DNA from: Tenggerimyces flavus
Lineage (GTDB): Bacteria; Actinomycetota; Actinomycetes; Propionibacteriales; Actinopolymorphaceae
DNA length: 64,000 nucleotides
Direction of reading: 5' to 3'
Assembly: GCF_016907715.1 (NCBI RefSeq)
Contig: NZ_JAFBCM010000001.1
Span: forward strand, 7,851,420-7,915,419
Shown here in pieces: positions 43,464 to 53,130 of this stretch. The position numbers and the translations under genes are program-made. The stretch's first letter is position 1. Each line of letters starts with the position of its first letter. The notes beneath the pieces were generated by a model, which was not told where the DNA came from, made no database searches, and saw only the letters and a program-made list of their open reading frames with translations.

Positions 43464-44601
43464 CCTCCAGAACGAGCCGGAACGCGCCCTCACGCGCGAC
43501 CAACCCGCCCAAGGCCGCGCGGCTCGTCACGAGCACGACGCAGCCCGCCGATCCCGGCAGCAGCGGACGGACCTGAGCCACGTTCGTCGCGTCGTCGAGC
43601 AGCACCAGGACGCGCCGGTCGGCGAGCAGCGAACGGTAGAGGCTCGCGGCCCGGTCCAGCTCGGCCGGCGGCGACGAGACGCCCAGCAGGGCGAGCAGCT
43701 CGAAGAGCGCGTCCAGCGGATCCGACTGCCCTAGCGACACATACAGCAACCCGTCGGGGAACCGCGACCGCACCCGATGCGCCCAGAGCACGGCGAGCGC
43801 GGTCTTCCCCACCCCAGCGGGACCGACGACCAGCGCGAGGGACGACTCCGGCACCAGCTCGTCGAGCGCATTCAGCTCCGCCGTTCGACCCACCAGTGCG
43901 GGAGAGGCGGGGAACGCCGACAGTTCGAGCGAGGGATCGCCGCGCAGGATCGCCGAGTGCAATTCCTCCACCTCCGGCGACGGCTTGGACCCGTACTCCG
44001 ACGCGAGCCGCGCGCGGACCCGTTGGAACGCCGCGAGCGCGTCGGCCTGCCGCCCGGACCTGTACAAAGCGAGCATCAACGGCCGAGCGAACCGCGGATC
44101 CTCCGAAACCAACTCGGCCAGCTCCCCCACCAGCTCGCGATGCCGTCCCCGCGCGAGGTCCGCGTCCACCACCGCGGCGAGCGCCGCGAGCCGCTGATCC
44201 TCGAGCGTGCGACAGAGCCGCGCCCGCAGCGGCGGATCGGCGACGTCCACGAGCGCGGGCCCGCGCCACAGTGCGAGCGCCGGACGCAGCGCACCCTCCT
44301 GGACCAGCCGCTCGAACCGGCACGCATCGACGAGATCCGGCTCGAGCGCCAGCCGATATCCCGTGCCGACGGTCTCCAGCGGCACGCCGGCGGCCCGGAG
44401 CCGGGACACGTGCGCCCGCACGACCCCGAGCGCACCCGGCGGAGCCGTCTCCCACATCAGCGCGACGAGCCGGTCCCAGGGAACGACCCGGCCCACCTCC
44501 AGCCCGAGCAGCGCGAGCAGCAACCGCCGCTTGCGCGGGCCGAGCGAGAGCTGGCGCCCGGCCGAGGTCGCCTGGACCGGTCCCAGCAGCGCCAGCTCCA
44601 T
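43450..44601 (-). CDS. AfsR/SARP regulator, truncated within its NB-ARC domain
   Basis: Protein of 383 residues. The OmpR-type winged helix (MELALLGPVQATSAGRQLSL then GPRKRRLLLALLGLEVGRVV) is followed by the BTAD helical domain (residues about 95-235) and the beginning of an NB-ARC ATPase: P-loop GPAGVGKTAL at 260-269 and Walker B RVLVLLDDAT near 331-340. It stops shortly after the sensor motif LVTSRAAL, so the rest of NB-ARC and the usual TPR part are missing. Such regulators switch on secondary metabolism or other clusters. The ATG at 44601 is canonical. The target is unknown, and no biosynthetic cluster is in view. Confidence 0.85.
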   Translation of the reverse strand: MELALLGPVQATSAGRQLSLGPRKRRLLLALLGLEVGRVVPWDRLVALMWETAPPGALGVVRAHVSRLRAAGVPLETVGTGYRLALEPDLVDACRFERLVQEGALRPALALWRGPALVDVADPPLRARLCRTLEDQRLAALAAVVDADLARGRHRELVGELAELVSEDPRFARPLMLALYRSGRQADALAAFQRVRARLASEYGSKPSPEVEELHSAILRGDPSLELSAFPASPALVGRTAELNALDELVPESSLALVVGPAGVGKTALAVLWAHRVRSRFPDGLLYVSLGQSDPLDALFELLALLGVSSPPAELDRAASLYRSLLADRRVLVLLDDATNVAQVRPLLPGSAGCVVLVTSRAALGGLVAREGAFRLVLEASRR

Positions 44602-44695
44602 GCGCCCACTATCCCGCTTGCGCGCCGACGCAACCAGGACGCAACCGGCCGAGATCACGCTCTGACCAGGGCATCGATCGAGGTGGGGGTCGGGA

Positions 44696-47230
44696 ATGGC
44701 GTTCGAGAACATCACCAGCTGGCCGTTCGTGGGAAGAGAACGGGAGCTGCGGCGGATCGTCGCAGCGCTGGCACAGCCCGCCGGCGCCGGGCTGATGATC
44801 GCCGGCCCGCCCGGGGTGGGCAAGAGCCGGCTCGCCGCGGAGGCCGCCGCGATCGCGGCGCGGGCCGGATTCGACTGCCGGCGCGTGCTCGGGACGCGCG
44901 CGGCCAAGGGGATCCCGTACGGCGCGTTGGCCCCGCTGCTCCGCGACCACGGCAGCGACACGCTCAGCGCGGTCGCCGAGGTCGTCGCTACCAGCGACGA
45001 GCGAACGCTGCTGCTCGTGGTCGACGACGCACACCTGCTCGACGAGGCCTCGGCCGCGGTCGTTCATCAGCTCGCGGCGTCGCGCCGGGCGTTCGTCGTC
45101 GTGACGGTACGGACGGGCGAGGCGAGCCCGGATCCCCTGCAGGCGTTGTGGAAAGACGGAACGGTCGACCGTCTCGACCTCGGCCCGCTGCCCCGACCCG
45201 ACCACGACCGGCTGCTCGACGAACTGCTCTGCGGGCCGATCGACGGCGCATGCCGGCGCGACCTGTGGGAGGCGAGCCAGGGGAACGTGCTGTTCCTGCG
45301 CGAGCTGCTGCTCGGCGCCGTCGACCACGGCATCCTGCGCCGCGAGCGCGGCCTGTTCCGGCTGACCCGGACGCTGGCCAGCACGCCGCGGCTGGTCGAG
45401 CTCGTCGAGAGCCGCCTCGTCGACACCGGTCCAGCCGAACGCGAGCTGCTCGAACTCCTCGCGTTGGGCGAGCCGATCGCGTTCTCGCTGCTGACCTCCG
45501 TCGCCGATACCGCGCTGCTGCCGGCGCTGGAGCGGCAGGGGCTGGTCGCGACCGTCGTCATCGGCGACCGCCTGCACGTACGGCTCGCGCATCCGTTGCA
45601 CGGCGAGGTGCTGCGGCAACGGATGAGCAAGCTGACCCAGCTGGTGTTGTGCCGGCGGCTCGCCGACGCCTCGACGGACGACGGCGACCTCGTCCAGGTC
45701 GCGGTCTGGCGACTCGACGGCGGCGGCGCGGCCCCGGCGGGGCTCATGCTCGCGGCGGCGAGGCGGGCGTACGACGCCGGCGACCTCGCGCTGGCCGAGC
45801 GGCTGGCGTCGGCGACGACGGCGCCCGAGGCGGACCTGCTCCTGGCCCGCGTCTACGGGCGGTGGGGGCGGCAGCGCGAACGGGCCGAGCGGCTCGACGC
45901 GCTCGACGGCCTCGACCTGCCGGACGACCAGCGCGCGGCGGCCGCACTGGAGCGGTCGGCGGTCCTCGCCGCCCAGCTGGCCGACCCGTGCCCGTCGCTG
46001 GCCGCGGCGGAGGCGAGCGTCGCACCGGGGCCGTGGCGGGACGAGCTCCGGGCCGAGCGGGCCTTGCGGGAGTTGCCGGAGGAGGCGCTGCGGCTGACCT
46101 CGCCGCTGCTGGAGTCGCCGGACGGGCGCGTGTTCGTACGGGCCGCGACCGCGGTGAGCCTGGCGTGGCGGCTGCTGGGCCGGTTCGAGTCGGCCGCCTC
46201 GATGGCGGAGCGGGCGTCGACCGTACGGCGGACGCTGGCCGACCCGATCGGGCTGCCCGAGCCCGGGTTCCTGGTGGCGCTGCGGGCCGCCGCCCTCGTG
46301 CAGGGCGGGTCGCTGGAGGCGCGGTCGGTGGTGGAGGTCGCGTACGACGAGGCCGTCGCCGCACGCTGCCGGGTCGGTCAGGCGTGGTGCGCCGCCGGCC
46401 GCGCGCTGGTCGCCGTGCAGGCCGGCGCACTCGTCGACGCCGCGCACCTGTGGACCGAGGCCGCGGCGGTGTTCTCCGATCTCGGCGAGCAGGAACCGGC
46501 GCGGTGGTGCCTAGCGAACCTCGCGATCACGTCGGCCTCGGTCGGCGACGTCCGGCGGGCTTCCGCGGTGCTCGAGCTCGCCGGACCGGCCAGCACCGTC
46601 GACCTCGAGCGTGCCCGGGCATGGGTGCTCGCCGCGGAGGGGCAGCTGGCGGAGGCCGTTCGGCGGCTGCGATCGCTGGCTGAGGGTTCTGCGCGTGCGG
46701 TGGCGGCGGTGCTCTGGCACGACTGCGTACGGCTGGGCGACGCCGCCCTCGCCGCACCTGCCCTGGCGACGCTGGCCGAGGTGGTGGACGGCGACCTGTT
46801 GTGGGCGCGGGCCCTGCACGCCGAGGGCGTCGCGGGCGGCGACGCCGGCGTGCTGGTCGCGGCGGCGGACCGGTTCGAGGCTCTGGGCGCGACGCTGTTC
46901 GCTGCCGAGGCTTCGGCCGCCGCCGCGGCGACGTATCGGCGCGGCGCCCAGTCCCGCACCGCGCAGAGCCTGGCCGGCCGGTCCCGCGCGCTGGTGTCGC
47001 GGTGCCAGCGGGTCCGTACGCCGGCGCTCGACCTCGCCGGCCCCGGCGCCGTGCTGACCGCCCGCGAGCGGGAGATCGCCGGCCTGGCTGCCCGTGGGCT
47101 CACGAGCAGCGCGATCGCCGGGCGGCTGACACTGTCCGTGCGAACGGTCGAGAGCCACCTGCAGCGGACGTACTCCAAGCTCGGCGTCACCAGCCGGCAC
47201 GAGCTCGCCGACTCCCTCTCCGCCTGCTAG
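44696..47230 (+). CDS. LAL-family LuxR regulator with AAA ATPase domain
   Basis: Large regulator of 844 residues. An N-terminal STAND/AAA domain begins WPFVGRERELRRIV, with P-loop GPPGVGKSRLA (37-47) and Walker B TLLLVVDDAHLLDE near 103. A long helical TPR-like region follows, and the C-terminal LuxR helix-turn-helix is near 775-840 (LTAREREIAGLAARGLTSSA, then LSVRTVESHLQRTYSKLGVT). LAL proteins sense a ligand with the ATPase core and activate transcription. It is divergent from the truncated SARP gene across 94 bp; the pair may regulate each other. The nearest downstream target on its strand is not obvious. Confidence 0.9.
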   Translation: MAFENITSWPFVGRERELRRIVAALAQPAGAGLMIAGPPGVGKSRLAAEAAAIAARAGFDCRRVLGTRAAKGIPYGALAPLLRDHGSDTLSAVAEVVATSDERTLLLVVDDAHLLDEASAAVVHQLAASRRAFVVVTVRTGEASPDPLQALWKDGTVDRLDLGPLPRPDHDRLLDELLCGPIDGACRRDLWEASQGNVLFLRELLLGAVDHGILRRERGLFRLTRTLASTPRLVELVESRLVDTGPAERELLELLALGEPIAFSLLTSVADTALLPALERQGLVATVVIGDRLHVRLAHPLHGEVLRQRMSKLTQLVLCRRLADASTDDGDLVQVAVWRLDGGGAAPAGLMLAAARRAYDAGDLALAERLASATTAPEADLLLARVYGRWGRQRERAERLDALDGLDLPDDQRAAAALERSAVLAAQLADPCPSLAAAEASVAPGPWRDELRAERALRELPEEALRLTSPLLESPDGRVFVRAATAVSLAWRLLGRFESAASMAERASTVRRTLADPIGLPEPGFLVALRAAALVQGGSLEARSVVEVAYDEAVAARCRVGQAWCAAGRALVAVQAGALVDAAHLWTEAAAVFSDLGEQEPARWCLANLAITSASVGDVRRASAVLELAGPASTVDLERARAWVLAAEGQLAEAVRRLRSLAEGSARAVAAVLWHDCVRLGDAALAAPALATLAEVVDGDLLWARALHAEGVAGGDAGVLVAAADRFEALGATLFAAEASAAAAATYRRGAQSRTAQSLAGRSRALVSRCQRVRTPALDLAGPGAVLTAREREIAGLAARGLTSSAIAGRLTLSVRTVESHLQRTYSKLGVTSRHELADSLSAC

Positions 47231-47240
47231 ACCGACGTTT

Positions 47241-47407
47241 GAATGAAGGGCACCTTCATTCCATAGCCCGGCCCATCCACCATGTCCCATCAAACTGTGG
47301 GGTTCTGGTCGCGACACGCCAGCGTGTCGCGACCAGAACCCCACACTTTCGCGAAGGGCGGAGGGTCCCCTCGCTCGAGGAGGTTCGAATGAAGGTGCCC
47401 TTCATTC
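47241..47407. repeat. Repeat family A, complete copy split by an insert
   Basis: Unit 1 GAATGAAGG-GCA-CCTTCATTC (47241-47261) and unit 2 GAATGAAGG-TGC-CCTTCATTC (47387-47407) have the normal order, but the centre ATAGGTTCG is broken: ATAG at 47263-47266 and AGGTTCG at 47381-47387 are separated by about 114 bases. Complete copies have the same centre unbroken (13302-13312). The insert holds the 24-bp hairpin listed separately. Located between the converging LAL and S8 genes. Confidence 0.75.
47296..47345. repeat. Perfect 24-bp inverted repeat
   Basis: TGTGGGGTTCTGGTCGCGAC then ACGC is followed by two bases (CA) and then the exact reverse complement, GCGTGTCGCGACCAGAACCC then CACA. A small hairpin, GGAGGGTCCCCTC, follows at 47360-47372. 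It is the longest perfect hairpin noticed in the window and lies inside the insert that splits repeat A. It may act as a strong terminator or a folded RNA. Confidence 0.9.
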
Positions 47408-47413
47408 CATTGC

Positions 47414-50400
47414 TCAGCGGACGTGCCAGGCGTGGACGATCGTCTGCACCAGCTTGTTGCCGTCGCGGTCGGTCGCCGTGACGCGCAGCGTGCCGGCCTT
47501 CGCTCCGGCCGGCGCCTTCGGCAAGGTCACCTTGACAGCTGACCTCGGGCCGGAGGTCGCAGCCCGCTTGAAGGTCTCGCCGTCGTACGACACCTCGACC
47601 CGCAGGGTGGTCCCGCTCGGTCCGCGTACGCCCGGCTGGTAGCCCGGCCGGATCGTGAGCAGCTTGCCACCGGCCCGCGGGATGGCGTTGTTCAGATCGG
47701 TCTGGAGGTCGTACCCGAGCTGCAGCAACGGCAGGACCTCCCGCTTGCGTACGTGCGAGGACGTGAAGCTCCACACGCTCCGCGTCGACGACGAGGTCGT
47801 CGCCCACGACTCGGAGTTCCGGTCGACGGCGAGCTCGAGGTCGTACCGAGCCCGCGCCGCCGGCACCGGGAACTGGCCGGTCGGCCCGTTGAACGTCTTC
47901 ACCAGCTGGCCGTTCTTGCGCAACGTCATCGTGGTGCGATCCTGCAGCTCCGACCCCGGGAACCCTCCGGTGTCGCCCCAGCCGTAGATCAGGTTGTTGC
48001 CCGACACGAACTGCGGGATGGTCACCCGGATCGCGTCCTCGTAGCGCGAGACCGGCAGTCCGACCGACTCGCCGCCCGTCACGTCCGGCATGGCAGGCCG
48101 GGTGATCGCCGGCCACCAGGACTGCTTGAACTGTTCGCCCTTGCGGAGTTGGATGTTGAGGCCGTACTCCTCACCCACCCAGTTCCACAGGTCGGCGGTC
48201 CCGCTGCTCGACCAGACACCCGCGGTGACGTAGTCCGTCTGCCGCAACGGAGCCTTGACAGTGCGCGCCAGCTGGTAGCCCGCGTCGATGCCGGGCACGT
48301 ACGTGGTGCGCTGATCAGACTGCCCGAAGACGCGGCCCGGGTCGTGCTTGTGGAAGTCGGTGACCATGGTCGCCATCGGCAGCTTGCGTGTGTCGTACCG
48401 GAGGGGACCGTCGACCTCGCGCTCGACGAACATCAGGTCGTAGCGGTACGTGCTGTCCGGGACGCCGACCAGCCGCACCTGCCGTTCTCCCTTGGCCAGC
48501 GCGTCGCGCAGCTTGCGGCCCTCGGGCTGCTGCAGCGTGTAGTACGGCAGCGGCGGTTCCCACTGGCCGTCGCTCCAGAACCCTGGCTGGTCGCGGTAGA
48601 GCAACATCACCTTGACACCGGCCTTCGCCGCGTCCGCGATCTGGCTCACGGTGTCGTCGTACGAACGCCACTTGACGAGCGCGACAGCGCCCTTCGCCTT
48701 GGCCTCCGTCAGTTCGGTGGGCGTGCCCGTTCCGGCGTCGACGAGGCGCAGCGTCTGGTCGCCGACGAAGCTCGTGCCCCACTCGCCGTTCGGCGAGGGC
48801 ACCCGGAAGCCGCCCGCGCCGAGCACGTCGACCGTGAGGACCGGCTGCTTGAGGTCCCACCGGTGGGTGACCTCGTACTTGCCTGACCTCGGCCGATCGA
48901 AGCGCTGGACGTAGACCTCCTTGGTGATCTCACCGGGCATGTTCCAGCCGAACAGCGTCGAGTTGCTGCCGATCGTGCGATGCCACGCGATGATGTACGA
49001 CCGCGGGTCGGCCTGTTTCGGCGTCGAGATCGCGATCCGTTCGGTCTTGCGGGCATCGAAGTGCAGCTTCATCGACGAGCGCACGTCGAGCTCGGGCTTG
49101 CTGAACAGCGCGATCGACTTCGCCGCGTGCTCCTCGTCCTCGGTGTTGACGAACGCGCTGAGCGAGTACTTGCCGTCCGGTACGCGGATGACGACCTTGC
49201 CGTTCTCGAAGTTGTGGATCGTCATTTCGTTCGTGTCGTAGCTGACCAGCTGCACGTTCGTGGCGGACGCGTTGGCCGGCTTGCCGTCCCTGTCCGTCGC
49301 GGTGACGGTGAGGTCGCGGAGCTGGCCGTCGACGATCGCGCTGTAGGCCGTGCGGACCGATGTGCCGGCGCTGGTGCGCGCGACGATGGAGCCCGCGTAC
49401 GTGCCGTGCTTCGTCTTGTCGACGTCGAGTGTGACGGTGCTCGTCGCGGTCTTGCCTGGCGCGATCGTCAAGCGGCGCGGGGAGAACGACAGACGCGCGT
49501 CGGGGTGGTTGCCCTGCGCGACGTTCGACACGTCGGCGGCGAGGTTGACCGTGACCGTGCGGTTGCCGGTGTTGCGGTACTGCAAGGCCCGCTTGACGAG
49601 TGGACGCGCGCTGCCCGTCCAGGTGATTCGGCCGACCGCCACCGAGGGCGTGTCGGTCACGACGTTGCCCTTGAGTCCGGTGGGGATGTTGATGAGTCCC
49701 AAGCCCTGTTGGGGAATGCCTACGTTGGACGAGGGGCGCGCGCTCGAGATCAGCGCGCTCTTCAGCTGCTGGCCGGTCCAGGTCGGGTGCTTCTGCGCGA
49801 GGATCGCGGCTGCGCCGGCGACGTGCGGCGTGGCCATCGACGTACCGGACAGGGTCGTGTACCACTGGCTGACGTCCCCGCCGAGGTTCGTTCCGGCGGC
49901 CCGGGCGGCGACGATGTCGACGCCGGGCGCGGTCACCTCGGGTTTGACCATGCCGTCGCCGAGGCGGAGGCCGCGGCTGGAGAAGTTGGCCAGCGCGCCC
50001 TTCTTGTCGACGGCTCCGACGGTGAGCGCGGACTTGGAGGCGCCGGGGAACGTGACCGTCTGCCCATCCGGACCGGCGTTGCCGGCGGCGACCACGAACA
50101 ACGTGCCGGAGCTCGCGGACAACGTGTCGATGGCCTGGCTGAGCGGGTCGGAGCCGTCGGACGGTACGGGACCGCCGAGGCTCATGCTGACGACCTTCGC
50201 GCCGCTCGCGATGGCCCACTCCATCCCGGCCATGATCCACGAGTCGTAGCCGAAGCCCTCGTCGCTCAGCACCTTGCCGACGAGCAGGTCGGTGCCGGGA
50301 GCGACGCCCTTGCGGACCTTGTTGCCCGTCGACGCCTTGCCGGAGCCGGCGATGGTCGAGGCGACGTGCGTACCGTGGCCGTTGCGGTCCTGGACGGTCT

Positions 50401-51160
50401 CCTCGGGGACGAAGCTCTTCGAGGTCTTGACCTTCGCCAGGTCGGGGTGGGCCTGGTCGTACCCGGTGTCGAGCACCGCGACCTTGACGCCCTTGCCGTC
50501 AAGCCCGGCTTGCCAGGCCTTGTCGGCGCCGATCTGCTTGGTGCTCTTGTCCAGCGTCGCCTTCACACGGGCGTCGAGCCAGACCTTGCCGATGCCGCTG
50601 CCGAGGCGCGGCTTGCTCGTCCGGCGGTCGTCGTCGATCGACTCCCAGAACGTCCGGATCTGGTCGTGCTTCGGGGTGACCGCGACCGTCGCGAGCTTGG
50701 GGAACGTGCGGTGCTTCGCGAGCGCCTTCGGGAGAGCTGGGGCGCGCCTCGTACGGGCCCCGCTTTCGGTCGGCGTCAGCAGCAGCGGGAGCGCCTTGCC
50801 GCCGAAGCCCTGCTCGGCGAGCGCGCTGAGGTTGAACAGTCCGGGGTCGATCTGGCCGCTGTCGAGGTAGGGCGCGGCCGCGGCGGGGACGACGAGCAAG
50901 TCGCCCTTGACATGGCGGAGCTGGTAGCCGTTCGTTCGCCCTGGTTGGGGAACGAGGCTCGCGGACTGCCGTCCGTCGCTCTCGATCGTGAGTCGCGCTA
51001 CGTCGCCGGTGACGAGCTTGAACGTGTAGGTCTTGGCGCCGGCCGTCCGTACGTGCTGTGGCGTTGGCGGCGCGCCTTGCGCGACTGGCGCGCTGACGAA
51101 CGTGGCAGTGATGACTCCGACGATCGCGGCGAGCGCGATCGTCGAGCGAGGCGTTGGCAC
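47414..51160 (-). CDS. Secreted S8 (subtilisin-like) serine peptidase, giant, paralogue 2
   Basis: Protein of 1248 residues with a signal peptide ([20 protein letters not shown]), a propeptide region and an intact subtilisin domain: Asp231 in [13 protein letters not shown], His265 in GHGTHVAST, Ser441 in [13 protein letters not shown], with [12 protein letters not shown] for the oxyanion Asn. A large C-terminal beta-rich part ends like that of the first S8 protein ([12 protein letters not shown] here; SDQAGNRLQQTV there). GTG 51160 has GGGGAGC nine bases before. Extracellular protein degradation is expected. Divergent from the PNP gene across 131 bp. Confidence 0.9.
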   Translation of the reverse strand: MPTPRSTIALAAIVGVITATFVSAPVAQGAPPTPQHVRTAGAKTYTFKLVTGDVARLTIESDGRQSASLVPQPGRTNGYQLRHVKGDLLVVPAAAAPYLDSGQIDPGLFNLSALAEQGFGGKALPLLLTPTESGARTRRAPALPKALAKHRTFPKLATVAVTPKHDQIRTFWESIDDDRRTSKPRLGSGIGKVWLDARVKATLDKSTKQIGADKAWQAGLDGKGVKVAVLDTGYDQAHPDLAKVKTSKSFVPEETVQDRNGHGTHVASTIAGSGKASTGNKVRKGVAPGTDLLVGKVLSDEGFGYDSWIMAGMEWAIASGAKVVSMSLGGPVPSDGSDPLSQAIDTLSASSGTLFVVAAGNAGPDGQTVTFPGASKSALTVGAVDKKGALANFSSRGLRLGDGMVKPEVTAPGVDIVAARAAGTNLGGDVSQWYTTLSGTSMATPHVAGAAAILAQKHPTWTGQQLKSALISSARPSSNVGIPQQGLGLINIPTGLKGNVVTDTPSVAVGRITWTGSARPLVKRALQYRNTGNRTVTVNLAADVSNVAQGNHPDARLSFSPRRLTIAPGKTATSTVTLDVDKTKHGTYAGSIVARTSAGTSVRTAYSAIVDGQLRDLTVTATDRDGKPANASATNVQLVSYDTNEMTIHNFENGKVVIRVPDGKYSLSAFVNTEDEEHAAKSIALFSKPELDVRSSMKLHFDARKTERIAISTPKQADPRSYIIAWHRTIGSNSTLFGWNMPGEITKEVYVQRFDRPRSGKYEVTHRWDLKQPVLTVDVLGAGGFRVPSPNGEWGTSFVGDQTLRLVDAGTGTPTELTEAKAKGAVALVKWRSYDDTVSQIADAAKAGVKVMLLYRDQPGFWSDGQWEPPLPYYTLQQPEGRKLRDALAKGERQVRLVGVPDSTYRYDLMFVEREVDGPLRYDTRKLPMATMVTDFHKHDPGRVFGQSDQRTTYVPGIDAGYQLARTVKAPLRQTDYVTAGVWSSSGTADLWNWVGEEYGLNIQLRKGEQFKQSWWPAITRPAMPDVTGGESVGLPVSRYEDAIRVTIPQFVSGNNLIYGWGDTGGFPGSELQDRTTMTLRKNGQLVKTFNGPTGQFPVPAARARYDLELAVDRNSESWATTSSSTRSVWSFTSSHVRKREVLPLLQLGYDLQTDLNNAIPRAGGKLLTIRPGYQPGVRGPSGTTLRVEVSYDGETFKRAATSGPRSAVKVTLPKAPAGAKAGTLRVTATDRDGNKLVQTIVHAWHVR

Positions 51161-51291
51161 AGGCGTTGCTCCCCACCGAGGTCCGAAGCTTCTTCATGCG
51201 AGATCCATCAGGTCAAACCGGTCGGTCCCTCGCAAAGGTTGTCGGGCTCGCTGTCCGGTCGCGGCCTCGCCACGCAGTAGATTTCCGTACC

Positions 51292-52095
51292 GTGACCGAC
51301 TTCTCTGACCCGTACGCCGCCGCCTCGGCCGCGGCCGCCACGCTCCGCACTCTGACCGGGATTGAGTCGCACGATGTCGCGGTGGTGCTGGGCTCCGGCT
51401 GGCGACCCGCGGCAGACCTGATCGGCACCACGGTCGCCGAGGTTTCGTCGACCTCCCTGCCGGGGTTCGCCCCGCCGGCGGTCGAGGGACACGCCGGCCT
51501 GCTCCGGAGCCTGTCGGTCGGCTCCCGGCGTGTGCTGGCCGTCATGGGCCGTACGCACCTGTACGAGGGCCTCGGCGTCGCGGCAACGGTGCATGCGGTG
51601 CGTACGGCCGTGGCGGCTGGGTGCCGGATCGTGGTGCTGACGAACGGCTGCGGGGGCTTGCGGACGGAGTGGTCGCCGGGGACGCCGGTGCTGATCTCGG
51701 ACCACCTGAACCTGACCGGCCAGTCGCCTTTGTCGGGGGCGCGCTTCGTGGACCTGACTGATCTGTACTCGTCGCGGCTTCGGGACCTCTGCCGTTCGGT
51801 GGATCCGTCGCTGACGGAGGGCGTTTATGCCCAGCTGCCGGGGCCGCACTACGAGACGCCGGCGGAGATTCGGTACCTGCGCACGATCGGCGCGGACCTG
51901 GTGGGGATGTCGACGGTGCTGGAAGCGATCGCCTGCCGCGAAGCCGGGGCCGAGGTGTTGGGGCTGTCGCTGGTGACGAACCTGGCTGCCGGGATGACCG
52001 GGGAACCGCTGGACCACGCCGAGGTACTGGAGGCCGGCAGGGTGGCCGCCGAGCGCATGGGCAGTTTGCTCGCTTCGGTGGTGACCCAGCTCTAA
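51292..52095 (+). CDS. deoD: Purine-nucleoside phosphorylase
   Basis: Trimeric-type purine nucleoside phosphorylase of 267 residues, close to M. tuberculosis PNP in length. It splits purine (deoxy)ribonucleosides with phosphate to base and (deoxy)ribose 1-phosphate. Visible parts are [71 protein letters not shown] and SLVTNLAAG with the purine-binding Asn. GTG 51292 ([11 protein letters not shown]) is chosen. The phosphomutase, deoxyribose-phosphate aldolase and acetaldehyde-type dehydrogenases needed for the next steps lie downstream. The symbol follows mycobacterial usage; trimeric PNPs are also called punA. Confidence 0.92.
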   Translation: MTDFSDPYAAASAAAATLRTLTGIESHDVAVVLGSGWRPAADLIGTTVAEVSSTSLPGFAPPAVEGHAGLLRSLSVGSRRVLAVMGRTHLYEGLGVAATVHAVRTAVAAGCRIVVLTNGCGGLRTEWSPGTPVLISDHLNLTGQSPLSGARFVDLTDLYSSRLRDLCRSVDPSLTEGVYAQLPGPHYETPAEIRYLRTIGADLVGMSTVLEAIACREAGAEVLGLSLVTNLAAGMTGEPLDHAEVLEAGRVAAERMGSLLASVVTQL

Positions 52096-52107
52096 CTGGC
52101 GCCTGTT

Positions 52108-52162
52108 TTGGATGAAGGGCACCTTCATCCAAACCTATTGGATGAAGGTGCCCTTCATCCAA
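52108..52162. repeat. Repeat family A, complete copy
   Basis: Two perfect hairpins, TTGGATGAAGG-GCA-CCTTCATCCAA and TTGGATGAAGG-TGC-CCTTCATCCAA, around ACCTA. The outer bases differ from the 13280 copy (GGAT/ATCC here, GAAT/ATTC there) but pair in both, and the centre is in inverted orientation. Twelve bases after the PNP stop. Confidence 0.85.
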
Positions 52163-52269
52163 CGCGGAGGGAGCGGTGGGAGCTGGGAAACCGCCCATGC
52201 CAACACTCCATGCGCGGGTGGCTGAGCTTTGGGTCTTGCTGTTGCTTTGCCCAACTGGGCTTGGGCGAT

Positions 52270-52550
52270 CAGCTGGTCGGGCTGTTGCGGCGGTCGAGTG
52301 TGGTGGCCGGTCCGGGGCGCGTCAAGGGCGCCGCGGCGGCTTCGCAGAGGGGCGACGTCGCTTCGCGACCGCGGAGCGGCCCTTGACTCGCCCCGGCCCG
52401 GCCACCAGTTTCAAGCGCGCCGCCCCTGCCCCCGGAACAGGGTCCCGGGAGAGGTTCCTTCTTGCTTGGGTTGGTTGCCGTGCTGAGGTCGCTTGTGGGC
52501 CCTCGGCCCCTTGCTGTTCAGATGAGGCCGGGTGGTTCCGTCCGCCGCTG
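52270..52550. repeat. Dispersed repeat B, copy 3, with long internal hairpin
   Basis: Block order follows the copies at 3730 and 12970. The hairpin arms are 52302-52329 (GGTGGCCGGTCCGGGGCGCG then TCAAGGGC) and 52379-52406 (GCCCTTGACTCGCCCCGGCC then CGGCCACC), with CTTCGCGACC in the loop as in copy 2. The small hairpin CCCCCGGAACAGGGTCCCGG and CAGATGAGGCCGGG follow. It is flanked on both sides by family A copies. The rest of the 52096-52616 gap has no gene. Confidence 0.7.
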
Positions 52551-52611
52551 GTTTTTAATGAAGGGCACCTTCATTCGAACCTATTGAATGAAGGTGCCCT
52601 TCATCAAAAAC
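52551..52611. repeat. Repeat family A, copy with extended outer stem
   Basis: GTTTTTAATGAAGGGCACC pairs with the distal GGTGCCCTTCATCAAAAAC (one mismatch). Each half also forms its own AATGAAGG/CCTTCATT hairpin, and the centre is CGAACCTATTG. The T-run and A-run at the ends would give U-rich tails in both directions, as expected for a bidirectional terminator of PNP and the VOC gene, whose stop is 5 bases away. Confidence 0.85.
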
Positions 52612-52616
52612 GGTGG

Positions 52617-53057
52617 TCAGCTCACGCAGAACTCGTTGCCCTCGGGATCGCGCATCACCACGTAGTACTCCGGATCGGCCGGGTCGTCCTCGCGCGTCCG
52701 CCGCACTACGGACGCCCCGATCGTCTGCAGCTCGGTGACCTTCTCGTCCACGATCTGCACCCGCCGAGCCTGGGACAAAGTGTCATCCCGACCAGTCGGA
52801 TAGAGATCGAGATGCAGCCGGTTCTTGCCAGCCTTGCGCTCCGGCACCTGCTGGAACCACATAGGCGGCCGTTGCCCGAGCGGATCGAAGATCCGGTCCT
52901 CAAACGCAGAACGCGACCCCAGCCGATCCCGATAGTGCGTATGCCACGTCGTCGAAGGCCCAGTGGGCGGCACCGGCTCGTAGCCCAAGGCCACGGCCCA
53001 GAACTCGGCCAGCCGCGGCGGGTCGTGAGCGTCCACGGTCAGCTGCCAGAACACCAT
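52617..53057 (-). CDS. VOC family (glyoxalase/bleomycin resistance-like) protein
   Basis: Protein of 146 residues with one VOC module: MVFWQLTVDAHDPPRLAEFW at the start, WFQQVPERKAGKNRLHLDLY in the middle and YYVVMRDPEGNEFCVS at the end. The His in LHLDLY and the Glu in GNEFCV fit the metal site or ligand pocket of the family. The ATG at 53057 gives the standard N-terminus; an upstream GTG adds eight residues. Single gene, convergent with PNP. Function not identifiable. Confidence 0.82.
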   Translation of the reverse strand: MVFWQLTVDAHDPPRLAEFWAVALGYEPVPPTGPSTTWHTHYRDRLGSRSAFEDRIFDPLGQRPPMWFQQVPERKAGKNRLHLDLYPTGRDDTLSQARRVQIVDEKVTELQTIGASVVRRTREDDPADPEYYVVMRDPEGNEFCVS

Positions 53058-53130
53058 CCCGGCGACGGTACCCCCGCACAAGGCAAAGCCGGGCAGGGGG
53101 CGACCCTGCCCGGCTTCGCACTCAAGAGAC

